This document shows, one piece after another, positions 22,010 through 30,229 of a stretch of DNA of 33,140 nucleotides. Positions within the stretch are counted from its first letter, which is position 1; every line of letters starts with the position of its first letter. A program made the position numbers and the translations under genes. The DNA is from Thermoproteota archaeon (GTDB taxonomy: Archaea; Korarchaeota; Korarchaeia; Korarchaeales; Korarchaeaceae). The notes under the pieces were generated by a model. That model did not search any database, was not told where the DNA came from, and saw only the letters and a program-made list of their open reading frames with translations. The stretch lies in NCBI GenBank assembly GCA_027078475.1, contig JALWYH010000132.1, forward strand, positions 1-33,140. Reading direction: 5' to 3'.

Positions 22010-24312
22010 GACGCAGCCTCCCTCGAAACTGCCACTATCTTGGACTCGCCGTCCCTCATGGTCACCCCTATGAGGTGATCCACCTCCTCCAGGGTCTCCT
22101 TCTTGAGTGAGATAGCCACCACCTGGGCCCTCTTGGAGAGTTCCTTCAGAGCCCTGACGTACCTCTTGCAGTTCACCCCATCTAGCATGGCATCTGCCTC
22201 ATCGAACACGTACAGGGAGGACGGTCTGAGCCTCTGGGCGGCTAGGATGAAGGCCAGCGCGCTCAGGGATTTCTCCCCGCCTGAGAGAGAGTCTATCGAG
22301 ACCGGCTTCTTGCTCGGCAGTCTCACCCTCATCTCGAGCCCTCGCTCGGTCAGCCTGAGCTCCCCTCCTCCTCCCCCAAAGAGGAGCCTTATCTGCTCGT
22401 CGAAGGCCCCGGAGAGCCTCTCCAAGGTTCTCTCTACCACCTCCTCCCTCTCCCTGTCCAGCCTCTCTATCAGCTCCTCTATTCCCCTCCTCCTCCCATC
22501 GAATTCCCTGTACCTGTTCGTGACCTCCTCGAGCTCCTTTCTCCTAGCCTCGTACTCCTCTCTGGCCTTTGGGTTCACTGGTCCCAGGAGCTTCAACCTG
22601 GTCCTGAGGGAGGCCACCTCCCCCGCTGGATCGGGGACGGACAGGGGTTCCACCTTGGCCAGCTTCCTCAGCTCGGATTCAAGAACCCTCATCTTCTCCT
22701 TGAGCACTCCCTTCTCCTCGCTGATCTCCTCCAGCCTGGAGAGATATGCCCGCCTTCTGGAGAGGGCCTCCTGATAGGACCTCCTGAGCCTGGACACCTC
22801 CCTCCTCAGGTCCTCCAGCCTCTCTAGGTCGGGGTCCTCCTCGGGCAGATCCCGCAATTCATCCTCTTTCCTTCTCCTCTCCTTCCTAAGGGACTCGAGT
22901 TCATTCTCGAGCTTCCTCATCTCCTCTCTTATCCTGTTGATTCTCTGCACGTCCCTCTCCGGCCTTCCAGCAAGGAGGCTCCCTTCTCTCTCCACGATCT
23001 CCCCCCCGAGCGTGACGAACCTGGCCCTCCCTATCATCTCCCTCGTGATGGAGTCAAGGTCCTCCACGAGCACGGCGTTGAAGACCAGCTTAGCCACGGC
23101 TCCGAACCTCTCATCGTACACCAGGAAGCGGTGCAGGGGACCCAGGGTTCCTGGGAGCTCGGGTGGCTCCCTCACCCTGATGACGTCCAGGGGGATTATC
23201 CTGAACCTCCCCCTGACGTTCCTCAGGACCTTGGCTATCCTCTTCGCCCCTTCGAGGTCCCTGACCACTATGTCCCCCAGCCTTCCTCCTCCCACAGCTA
23301 GGTAGGGTATCTCATACCCCTCGAGGGGGGTGACCAGGTCCGAGACGACCCCCAGGAAGGAGGGATCCTCCTTCACCACTCCCGGCACCTCCTTAGTCCT
23401 GGAGAGGGCGCTGAGAGCGTCCTTCTGCGATTCCAGGGCCCTCTCTAAGGCGCTTATCTGACGTGAGAGGGCCTCTATCTCGGCCTGGAGCTGCCTCCTC
23501 CTGCGCACAGGAGATCCCTTGACCCTCTCCTCCAGCTTCCTTAGCTCCGCCTCTCTCTCCTCGAGCTCCTCCCTCAGGGAATCGACATCGGAGAAATCCC
23601 CCTCAATGTGCACCCTCTCTAGGGTCTCGAGTTTCTCCTGGATCTCCTCCATCTGGACCATCAGCAGGTACTTCTCCACCCTTCTCAATCTCTCCTCCAT
23701 TTCCTCCTTCTCCTCGAGGGCTCTCACCTCCCTCTCGACCTTCCTTACCTCCCTCTCCCTCTCCTTGATCAGGACCTCCATCTCCCTCAGCAGCTGGTTT
23801 ACCTCCCTCAGCTCTTCCAGTGCCTTCTCCTTCCTCTCGTCGTATTCGGCCACGCCGCTTATCTCCTCAAGCAGTCTAGCCCTCTCCCTCGGGGACATCT
23901 CGACTATGGATGTGATGTCCCCTTGGGTTACGAAGGTGTACCTGTCGACTAGGAAGCCCATCTCCCTCAGCAGCTCCATTACCTCGGTCGCGCTCCTCCT
24001 CTTGCCGTTCACCCGGTAAACCCCCTCGCCGCTGGGCCTTATCTCCCTGCTCACGCTTATCCTCTCGGCCGAGTTCCTTATCAGCAGGCTGACCTCGGCG
24101 GCGTTGGACCCCTTACGGACGAGATTCTCCATCTTGGAGGCCCTGAGCCTGCTCGCCCTCCACCCCATCACAAAGGCTATTGCGTCGAGTATGTTGCTCT
24201 TCCCGGATCCGTTGGGCCCGGTTATGGCCACGAGTCCGGCGGGTAGGGGAATCACTGCCCTGCGGAACGACTTGAAGTTGACGATGCGGATGATGTCGAG
24301 AGCTGCTTTCAT
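22006..24312 (-). CDS. smc: SMC chromosome-segregation ATPase with shortened arms (768 aa)
   Basis: All SMC parts are present. The N-head has Walker A GPNGSGKSN (residues 32-40) and Q-loop FVTQGDI (127-133). A coiled coil (about 158-305) is followed by the hinge (about 310-450, with GVVSDLVTP, AVGGGRLGDIVV and FVTLGGEIVEREGSL). A second coiled coil (about 452-635) leads to the C-head with signature LSGGEKS (676-682) and Walker B YVFDEADAML (701-710). Canonical prokaryotic SMCs have about 1150-1200 residues and arms of some 300 or more residues per strand. Here each strand has only about 150-180, so the arm is roughly half as long. Every catalytic motif is intact and there is no sign of a frameshift, so this looks like a real short form. 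A TATA-like box about 27 bases before ATG 24312 suggests a leaderless start. The partner genes scpA and scpB follow. Confidence 0.95.
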   Translation of the reverse strand: MKAALDIIRIVNFKSFRRAVIPLPAGLVAITGPNGSGKSNILDAIAFVMGWRASRLRASKMENLVRKGSNAAEVSLLIRNSAERISVSREIRPSGEGVYRVNGKRRSATEVMELLREMGFLVDRYTFVTQGDITSIVEMSPRERARLLEEISGVAEYDERKEKALEELREVNQLLREMEVLIKEREREVRKVEREVRALEEKEEMEERLRRVEKYLLMVQMEEIQEKLETLERVHIEGDFSDVDSLREELEEREAELRKLEERVKGSPVRRRRQLQAEIEALSRQISALERALESQKDALSALSRTKEVPGVVKEDPSFLGVVSDLVTPLEGYEIPYLAVGGGRLGDIVVRDLEGAKRIAKVLRNVRGRFRIIPLDVIRVREPPELPGTLGPLHRFLVYDERFGAVAKLVFNAVLVEDLDSITREMIGRARFVTLGGEIVEREGSLLAGRPERDVQRINRIREEMRKLENELESLRKERRRKEDELRDLPEEDPDLERLEDLRREVSRLRRSYQEALSRRRAYLSRLEEISEEKGVLKEKMRVLESELRKLAKVEPLSVPDPAGEVASLRTRLKLLGPVNPKAREEYEARRKELEEVTNRYREFDGRRRGIEELIERLDREREEVVERTLERLSGAFDEQIRLLFGGGGGELRLTERGLEMRVRLPSKKPVSIDSLSGGEKSLSALAFILAAQRLRPSSLYVFDEADAMLDGVNCKRYVRALKELSKRAQVVAISLKKETLEEVDHLIGVTMRDGESKIVAVSREAAS

Positions 24313-24335
24313 TCATCAACGTCCCGGAGGTCAGG

Positions 24336-24342
24336 AATTTAA
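24336..24342 (-). promoter_or_regulatory. TATA-like box upstream of smc
   Basis: Read on the minus strand, GGTTAAATTCC is centred 27 bases before the smc ATG, in the 33-base gap after the TadC-like gene. smc can therefore be transcribed from its own start, without a leader, apart from the secretion locus. Confidence 0.5.
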
Positions 24343-24345
24343 CCT

Positions 24346-25287
24346 TTACGCGGGTATCAGTGCGTAGGCCAGTGAGAAGGCCGACAGGTAGGATACACCC
24401 GACTCAATGGAGGCACCGAGCGGCTTAGAGGAGAGGAGGGATGATAGGAGGCCAGATAGGAGCAGGGTGAGGGTCAGGCCAGCCGGGACCGCCATAGGAG
24501 AGAGGAGGGGAGAGGTGATCACTCTAAGCAGGATAACGTTGGAGAGCCCCATGGCCGCGGATATCACGACGGCCATGGCCTTCATCGACCTGAGGCGCGC
24601 GTTCCATGCGGAAGCAATCCTACTCAGCTCCCTCAGCAGGCCCGAGGTCCTCCTCATCACCCTAGCCAGCACCCTCCTGTCCGACATCTCCCTCATTATG
24701 TTGGCCCACGCGGGGAGGTCCGCCTCCTCGAGCGTCAGATCCATAACCAGGGCCTCGTACAGTCCCAGGTGCCTCAGGGCATATATCCTTCCCCCTCCCC
24801 TCTCCAGAGACGATGCCAAGTAATCGGCTATCGCTGGATCACCTACCTGTCCCCCCTTTGGAGGGCCGGGAATCAGGGGATAGAGGAGGAAGAAGGGAAG
24901 GATGTGGACCGAATCCAGTGCCAGCCCCCCTAGGGAGAGGGCCAGGGCTATGCCCACGGAGAGAGCCATTCCGAGGGTAAGGGAGAGGTACATCCACCTC
25001 TCCCTCGCTTGAGCATCGGCCTCCATCAGCTGCGAGACTAGGGTGAGGGCTGACCTGAGGGACTCCTCCCTGTCCCCTCCTTCCTCTATACCAGCCAGCA
25101 GTCTTCCCGATTCATCGAGTTTCCGTCTGAGAACCTCCCCCGCTCTCACCCCGTCCACAGCAACCTCACCGTAGGCCGACACGGCCCTCAGACCCAGAGC
25201 TGGGGAGGCGCTCCAGCCGAGGACCAGCCTCTGTAGGAGATCCGCCCTAGCCAGGTATCCCCTTAATCCTCTCGTAAACCTCCTCAT
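24346..25287 (-). CDS. TadC/FlaJ-like integral membrane protein of a pilus or secretion system
   Basis: The 313-residue protein has two membrane hairpins. The first is at about 99-140 (YLSLTLGMALSVGIALALSL then ILPFFLLYPLI), and the second lies near the C-terminus at about 236-256 and 264-287, possibly with a further helix at 298-312. Each is preceded by a charged cytoplasmic helical region (SLRSALTLVSQLMEADAQAR; LRELSRIASAWNARLRSMKA). This is the arrangement of a short TadC/T2SF-type platform protein, which sits in the membrane and couples the ATPase to pilin movement. The gene starts inside the TadA-like ATPase gene (overlap 41 bases), which supports the pairing. The sequence is diverged, so the call rests on topology and context. 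Confidence 0.72.
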   Translation of the reverse strand: MRRFTRGLRGYLARADLLQRLVLGWSASPALGLRAVSAYGEVAVDGVRAGEVLRRKLDESGRLLAGIEEGGDREESLRSALTLVSQLMEADAQARERWMYLSLTLGMALSVGIALALSLGGLALDSVHILPFFLLYPLIPGPPKGGQVGDPAIADYLASSLERGGGRIYALRHLGLYEALVMDLTLEEADLPAWANIMREMSDRRVLARVMRRTSGLLRELSRIASAWNARLRSMKAMAVVISAAMGLSNVILLRVITSPLLSPMAVPAGLTLTLLLSGLLSSLLSSKPLGASIESGVSYLSAFSLAYALIPA

Positions 25288-26614
25288 TGGTATCGGCCCC
25301 CTCCAAGGATCTCACATGATCCAGCCATGTCCCGGATGGACTCCTCGGATCCTCCCAACCTCCGTCCACCCACTGCCTCATCTCAACGACCCTCTTGGAA
25401 TTCATCCTGACCGCCAGCGTGCCCTCTGGCAGGCTCACCCCCCAGGAGGACCACTTCCCCACGAGCCCCCTGTAGTCCTTGGCATGGGTGGTGGCCATGA
25501 CCTTCATCCCGCTGAATGAGGTGAGATCGAGGGCCTCGGCGTGGTCCTTCCCCAGGATCTCCCCCAGGAAGACCAGATCGGGATTCCTGTGCAGGAGAAA
25601 TTGGATGAAGTCCAGCTTGCCCGAAGTAATCTCGTAAGGGGTGTGGTGCATCCCGTACCTCGTCAGGTCCTCTATCTCCCTAACCTCCTCGACGCTAACT
25701 ATCCTCCAGTGCCTGGGCAGGCTGGCCAGCAGGGCGTTGGACAGGGTCGTCTTGCCCACCCCCGTCCTCCCGAATATCAGCACGGGATCTCCCCTTCCGA
25801 TGGAATCGAGAATGGTGGCGGCATCCCACTCGCTGAGGGATCCTAGGGAGATCAGGCGTGGGAGGCTGAGCCTGGACATGGCGCTGAGGTTCCTCACGTC
25901 CACCGCCCCCCTGGAGGCGGGTGGGAAATCCAGGGCCATCCTGAAGTGATGTTCGCCCAGCGACAGATCGACCTCGCTCAGGGGGGAGCTGAAGTCGATC
26001 CCTGCATTAACATCGGCCTCCACGAAAGTAGTGAGCCTGCTGACCTCTTCCCCGTCCATCAGGTAGTTGTCAACGACCAGCCTACCCAGCTCCACGTGAT
26101 CCAGGTAGAGAGGACCTCCAAAGTGAGCGTAGGCCTCGGTGACGTCGGGTGCCATGGTCATGGCCAGCAGGGGCCACAGCTTGGTTGACCTGATGGAAGC
26201 CTCGATCACCAGATCCTCGTCTTCCACGCCCATCTCCCCTAGAATCCTTCTGGCCCTATCCATCCTCAGCTCAAGCGATCTCCAGATCAGGTCACCCTGG
26301 GACGCATACTCCTCAGCGTATATGCCCCTAAGCATGGTGGACAGGATCACGGACGACACCTGCCTCCCCGTCCTCCGGGTGAGGGGGTGGGCGATGGCCC
26401 CGCCGTCCCTCACCTCCAGTGTGCCTCCGGGGAACTCGAGATCTGCTGGTACTGGCATCCCGCTCACATCCAGGGGTCTGCATCTCCTCCTCAGGATCCT
26501 GCGGAGGAAACCCGGCCGCATCCCTAGGGAAGCGGCCAGAGCTCCTGGGCCGCAATCAGATAGGAGGACGGCCGCCCTTTCCAGCGCCTCCTCTTCTCCC
26601 ACCTTCAGAAGCAT
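25247..26614 (-). CDS. TadA/VirB11-like secretion ATPase
   Basis: The 455-residue ATPase has Walker A GRTGVGKTT (residues 282-290), an Asp box SVEEVREIED (307-316), Walker B NPDLVFLGEI (344-353) and a His box ATTHAKD (374-380). These are all marks of the GspE/TadA/VirB11 family that powers pilus assembly and type II/IV secretion. The N-terminal 250 residues include VTEAYAHFGGPLYLDHVELG, the family's usual N2-like domain. The start is ATG 26614, with GGGGAGG seven bases upstream; upstream codons in the frame shadow the previous gene. It overlaps the two-pass membrane protein gene by 59 bases and the TadC-like gene by 41. No pilin or prepilin peptidase gene lies in this operon. Confidence 0.9.
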   Translation of the reverse strand: MLLKVGEEEALERAAVLLSDCGPGALAASLGMRPGFLRRILRRRCRPLDVSGMPVPADLEFPGGTLEVRDGGAIAHPLTRRTGRQVSSVILSTMLRGIYAEEYASQGDLIWRSLELRMDRARRILGEMGVEDEDLVIEASIRSTKLWPLLAMTMAPDVTEAYAHFGGPLYLDHVELGRLVVDNYLMDGEEVSRLTTFVEADVNAGIDFSSPLSEVDLSLGEHHFRMALDFPPASRGAVDVRNLSAMSRLSLPRLISLGSLSEWDAATILDSIGRGDPVLIFGRTGVGKTTLSNALLASLPRHWRIVSVEEVREIEDLTRYGMHHTPYEITSGKLDFIQFLLHRNPDLVFLGEILGKDHAEALDLTSFSGMKVMATTHAKDYRGLVGKWSSWGVSLPEGTLAVRMNSKRVVEMRQWVDGGWEDPRSPSGTWLDHVRSLEGADTNEEVYERIKGIPG

Positions 26615-27251
26615 GCAGGCGCCTCCCCACAAGGATCGCAGCAAGAACCAGCGCAACCGAGGAGGCGATGAGCGCCGGGTTCGGCCCGGGTCCTCTCTCC
26701 ACTCTGAGGGCGACGGGGTGATCCGACGGGTTGTAGACCAGCACAGTAGCAACACCTAGACCGGGATCGGGACCGGGACACGAGACCTCCACGGATCCTG
26801 CTCTCCTGACGAGCCTTCCGTGGGCTGGCCTGAAGGACTGCACCTCGTAGAGGATGATCTGGCCGTCGGATGAGGCGGTGAGGTTCCATCTCCCCCTATC
26901 AAGGGGGATCAGGAAACCGCCGTCCACGAATCCGTAGCTGGCCCTCCACACGGCGTCGAGGTTTCGAACCTTCACGTACGCCCTCGTTCCTCTGACCTCC
27001 AGTAGGGGGAATGTTACCGGGGCATTCACGCGCCTCCCGGAGGAGACCCTCCTGAGCTTCATGTACCTGATATCCGCGCATATGCTCCCATTGGAGTGGA
27101 GGATCAGGGCCCCGCTGCACCTCACTACCTCGTGGGTCCCTCCCTCCAGCACCAACTCTCTCCCACCGGATCCAGCGGGATGGAGTCCCGCGATCAGGAG
27201 AGCGATCCCGGAGATGAGCAGGAGAATGGGGATCAGTCTAGCGAGTCTCAT
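26556..27251 (-). CDS. Two-pass exported membrane protein of the TadA/TadC-like locus
   Basis: The 231-residue protein has an N-terminal hydrophobic helix (about 5-23) that could be a signal or anchor. An outside domain of about 170 residues is rich in beta-strand, with Cys44, Cys58 and Cys158 and sequons such as NGS and NLT. A second membrane helix lies at about 191-209 (PALIASSVALVLAAILVG), and a short basic tail (RRLHASEGGRRGGAG) would sit in the cytoplasm. I do not recognise the family. Its ATG overlaps the stop of the upstream exoprotein gene (ATGA), and its own 3' end overlaps the ATPase gene, so it is translated as part of that locus. It may anchor or link the exoprotein to the TadA/TadC machine; that is inference from position. 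Confidence 0.75.
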   Translation of the reverse strand: MRLARLIPILLLISGIALLIAGLHPAGSGGRELVLEGGTHEVVRCSGALILHSNGSICADIRYMKLRRVSSGRRVNAPVTFPLLEVRGTRAYVKVRNLDAVWRASYGFVDGGFLIPLDRGRWNLTASSDGQIILYEVQSFRPAHGRLVRRAGSVEVSCPGPDPGLGVATVLVYNPSDHPVALRVERGPGPNPALIASSVALVLAAILVGRRLHASEGGRRGGAGKGGRPPI

Positions 27252-29695
27252 GAGAACCTCCTCCTGATCACCAGCAGCGCGATCAGGCTCACCGCCGTGA
27301 TGGCGATCAGCGCGTCTGGACCCCCGCTCTCACTCTCCTTTCTGTTGCCGATAACCCTGCACGAGGGGATGAAGGTCCTTATCATCCCTCGGGGGGCGAT
27401 GGATGCCCGAGCCTCTCCCTCGTTCCTCTCAATCCGCTCCTCCATCACGGGCTCATTATAGTGCCTCACTTTCACTCGGGGATTAGAGACGTTGAACTCC
27501 GTTTGGCCAAATTTGGTACCGTTGCCGCACCTGTAGGCCCATCTGACGGACCAGGGACCTGCCTCATCCACCCGCAGCTCAATCACCCTGCGGTTCGAGA
27601 TCGGCCGGTCAACAATCACGGATCCATCCGGGTTCACCACCCAGACGCTTCCCCTGCATCCCCTTCCCGGGGTGACGATCACGCTGACGTTGTCCCCGAT
27701 CTCGGGATCGGCTGGCAGGATAACCAGGGAGAACCCTCCCTCCTGAGAGGATCCGCTGGAGTTGAAACTGGAATCTGGAATGGAGCTAGGACCAGCACTT
27801 TCATCCTCCGCCGTTCCGTTCCTGGCGGTGAGGCTCGCGTTCCTTCCATCAGTCTCGTTCAAATATCCCTCTCCTGGCTGGACAGCCTCTCCAGCACCAG
27901 CGCTCCCATTGGAGGTCTCACCATCGGGCCCTCCTTCCCCGATATTCCTGACCATAAGGGTAGTCGAATCCCTGGCGGAGGCCCCATCGGCATCCACTAT
28001 CTCGGCCTCTACCCTTAAGGGCCCATTCACGGGGGGTACCTCAAGCCTGATTTCCTTCTCCGGGCAGGTATCTACTAGCCTGATAACCTCACTCCTTACT
28101 CTCAGCGTTACCTTCGCACCCGGCGAGTCATCGGAGCACTCCACCCTCAGCGTCACCCTCTCACCTGGAGGTGCCTCGTTGGGGGTGACGGTAACCCTTA
28201 CCCGTGGTGGGATATTCTCGAGCACGATTCTCCAGCTCTTGGACGCATCACCGAAGGGACTGGACACCTTGGCGGTCACCTGGTAGTCGCCTGCCCTCAC
28301 CTCCCTAGGTATGGGTATGGTATAGATCCCTGGGCCATTCACCTCCACCGCCCTTCCCATGTAATCGATTCGACCGTGCACCTTGTCCCCCCTCACCTCT
28401 ATCCGGTAGTCCTCCCCTCTGTGAACTACTCTCGGCAGATCCCCCTCTATGGAGGGAGGGATCCCAACGACCAGGCTCTCCCTGGCCGAGGCGCTGGCCC
28501 CGTCCCTATCGACGACACTTACCGTGAAGGTCAGCTCACCGGAGTATCCTTGGGGCACCCTGAATCTGATCTCGCCCCCATCCTCATCCAGATCGTGGGT
28601 CTCATGCACTCCATTCCCCGAGATCAGAAGCTTGGCACTCAGACCGGTGGAGTCATCCTCCACCGAGACGCTGGCCGTCACCACATCACCGGGTACGGCC
28701 AAGTCCCTGTCCAGCGAAAGGTGGACCTTGGGAGGAAGGTTCGAGACCTCGAGGGTCCAGCTACCGGAGCTGCTCCCATCGACATCCTCCACCGTGGCGT
28801 CGACGCGATAGCTGCCTGAGTCTATGTCCCTAGGCACCTCTATGATGTTCTCCCCCTTCTCCAGTCTGAAAGCCCTCCCGAAGGCCGATAGGCTGCCATT
28901 CACCGAGTCCCCATCCGGTTCTGTCACCGTAACCGTCAATGTATCACCCCTGTGGACCTCGCTGGGTGGATTGAAGCTCACGCTCGGCGGATCTCCAACC
29001 ACAGTGAAGGAGGAGCTCTTACGGGAGATGTCACTGACCCCTGCATAGGACTTGGTGACGGTGAAGGCTACCGTCCTGCTGCCGGATGGGGTGTTCACCA
29101 GGTTCACCCCGATTCTGGACCTGTAAACCCCTCTTGAAACTCTGCTCAGCCTGTACGTCTTGGATCCCAGCTTGGCGGTCACCGTCAGGTCCCCGACACC
29201 ATCGTCCACTTCATCCAGTCCGCTAGCTTCGAGGACGAGTTCACTCCTCTTCTCCACCGTCCTCGGCGAGATGGAGGGGGTCCACGAGTTGGGAACGTAC
29301 ACTATGTAGGAGCTCCCCATATACTTGCTGTCAGAGTCTCTCTCGTCCCCAACCCTGCAGGAGACTGTTATGGTCAGATCGACCTTGGCTCCGGGGTCTG
29401 TGTGGACGTAGAACCTGACGCTCCCGCTGTGCGTGCTGGCCGATATGCTCCTCGACAGCACATCCATGTTTCTTCCTGATGCTTCGACCTCGAGTTCAGT
29501 CGCCTGGGGATCGCTAGTGGTCAGGTCGAACCAGAACTTGACTATCTTCTCGCCCGGCTTGGTGGCTCGAGGCAGGCTGCTCGGGGACGTGCTGGTTATC
29601 CTTATACTGCAACCCTGCGCCGAGACCCTTCCCCAGGGCTCGAGCGCAAGCACTAGGAGGGAAATCGTGATAAGCGCCAGGCCTGATACCCTCAT
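27248..29695 (-). CDS. Secreted, membrane-anchored protein with Ig-like repeats (815 aa)
   Basis: A signal peptide (about 1-26, ending near RVSAQ) is followed by about five repeated Ig/PKD-like domains of some 85-95 residues. Linkers such as GDPPSVSF, NLPPKVHL, GIPPSIEG and NIPPRVRV mark where each repeat begins. A polar region full of N-x-S/T sequons (about 590-650) leads to one more beta domain with two cysteines (GRGCRGSVW, YRCGNGT). A C-terminal membrane helix (ALIAITAVSLIALLVI) then ends in RRRFS. The protein should therefore stand out from the cell, held by its tail. ATG 29695 has GGAGGT just upstream; the TTG before it (29698) is less likely. It is the first gene of the four-gene TadA/TadC-like locus. 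It may be a fibre, adhesin or cargo of that system. Confidence 0.88.
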   Translation of the reverse strand: MRVSGLALITISLLVLALEPWGRVSAQGCSIRITSTSPSSLPRATKPGEKIVKFWFDLTTSDPQATELEVEASGRNMDVLSRSISASTHSGSVRFYVHTDPGAKVDLTITVSCRVGDERDSDSKYMGSSYIVYVPNSWTPSISPRTVEKRSELVLEASGLDEVDDGVGDLTVTAKLGSKTYRLSRVSRGVYRSRIGVNLVNTPSGSRTVAFTVTKSYAGVSDISRKSSSFTVVGDPPSVSFNPPSEVHRGDTLTVTVTEPDGDSVNGSLSAFGRAFRLEKGENIIEVPRDIDSGSYRVDATVEDVDGSSSGSWTLEVSNLPPKVHLSLDRDLAVPGDVVTASVSVEDDSTGLSAKLLISGNGVHETHDLDEDGGEIRFRVPQGYSGELTFTVSVVDRDGASASARESLVVGIPPSIEGDLPRVVHRGEDYRIEVRGDKVHGRIDYMGRAVEVNGPGIYTIPIPREVRAGDYQVTAKVSSPFGDASKSWRIVLENIPPRVRVTVTPNEAPPGERVTLRVECSDDSPGAKVTLRVRSEVIRLVDTCPEKEIRLEVPPVNGPLRVEAEIVDADGASARDSTTLMVRNIGEGGPDGETSNGSAGAGEAVQPGEGYLNETDGRNASLTARNGTAEDESAGPSSIPDSSFNSSGSSQEGGFSLVILPADPEIGDNVSVIVTPGRGCRGSVWVVNPDGSVIVDRPISNRRVIELRVDEAGPWSVRWAYRCGNGTKFGQTEFNVSNPRVKVRHYNEPVMEERIERNEGEARASIAPRGMIRTFIPSCRVIGNRKESESGGPDALIAITAVSLIALLVIRRRFS

Positions 29696-29755
29696 CAAAC
29701 CTCCAAGGGAAGGGCCTTCAAATCCGGTAACGGGGTCAACTCAAAGGGAAAAGTA

Positions 29756-30166
29756 TCACCAAACTGCCAGCACCACCATGCTGAGGGTTCCGCTGACCCC
29801 CTCCATCCCCCTTATCATTTCTATGGTCCGGTTAAGGCTCAGGGTATCGGGGCTAGCTATCTCCACCACTATGTCGTACTCCCCTGTGACCTCGCAGGCC
29901 TTCACCACGTCGCCTATGTCGGAGATGGACTTGGCTATCTCGGGGATGTTATGTCCGGGCCTCACCTTGACCAGGACTATGGCCTTCATCCCCGACTCCC
30001 CTATCTCCACGGTGAACCTCTTTATCACGCCGCTCTTGATCAGCTTGCTGACCCTCTTCCTTATGGTCGCCTCGCTCACGTTCAGCCTCTTGGCTATCTC
30101 GGTATAGGGAGTCCTGGCATCCCTTATTAGCATCTCCAGGATCTTCCGATCCATGTCGTCCAGCAA
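29756..30166 (-). CDS. Lrp/AsnC family transcription regulator
   Basis: An N-terminal helix-turn-helix (DRKILEMLIRDARTPYTEIA, then KRLNVSEATIRKRVSKLIKSG) is joined to the RAM ligand-binding domain (MKAIVLVKVRPGH...VKACEVTGEYDIVVEIA). These are the normal parts of an Lrp/AsnC regulator, usually an octamer or dimer sensing amino acids. The frame opens at TTG 30196, but the TATA-like AATTAATTT at 30199-30207 would start transcription near 30176. I therefore use TTG 30166, which gives the typical N-terminus LLDDMDRKIL and has GGGGAGG three bases upstream; ATG 30154 is the other option. It lies 60 bases upstream of the exoprotein gene on the same strand and may control that locus. Confidence 0.88.
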   Translation of the reverse strand: MLDDMDRKILEMLIRDARTPYTEIAKRLNVSEATIRKRVSKLIKSGVIKRFTVEIGESGMKAIVLVKVRPGHNIPEIAKSISDIGDVVKACEVTGEYDIVVEIASPDTLSLNRTIEMIRGMEGVSGTLSMVVLAVW

Positions 30167-30198
30167 TGGCCTCCCCTCATCCCTGGCCCGGGACAAGT

Positions 30199-30207
30199 AA
30201 TTAATTT
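30199..30207 (-). promoter_or_regulatory. TATA-like box of the Lrp/AsnC gene
   Basis: AATTAATTT is the only AT-rich tract in the short gap after the Nudix gene. Its distance to the coding start argues against the TTG at 30196 as the initiation codon. Confidence 0.45.
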
Positions 30208-30229
30208 GCCTGAATAGGTCAGGGTATCG

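Noticed and set aside
22006-24312. Short SMC explained by a frameshift or split gene
   Set aside because: Heads, hinge and both coils follow in a single frame with intact motifs and a normal overlap with scpA. No leftover coiled-coil frame lies beside it.
27248-29695. Ig-repeat exoprotein as a lipoprotein because of Cys soon after the signal peptide
   Set aside because: The residues before the Cys (SAQG) do not form a lipobox, and the protein already has a C-terminal membrane anchor.
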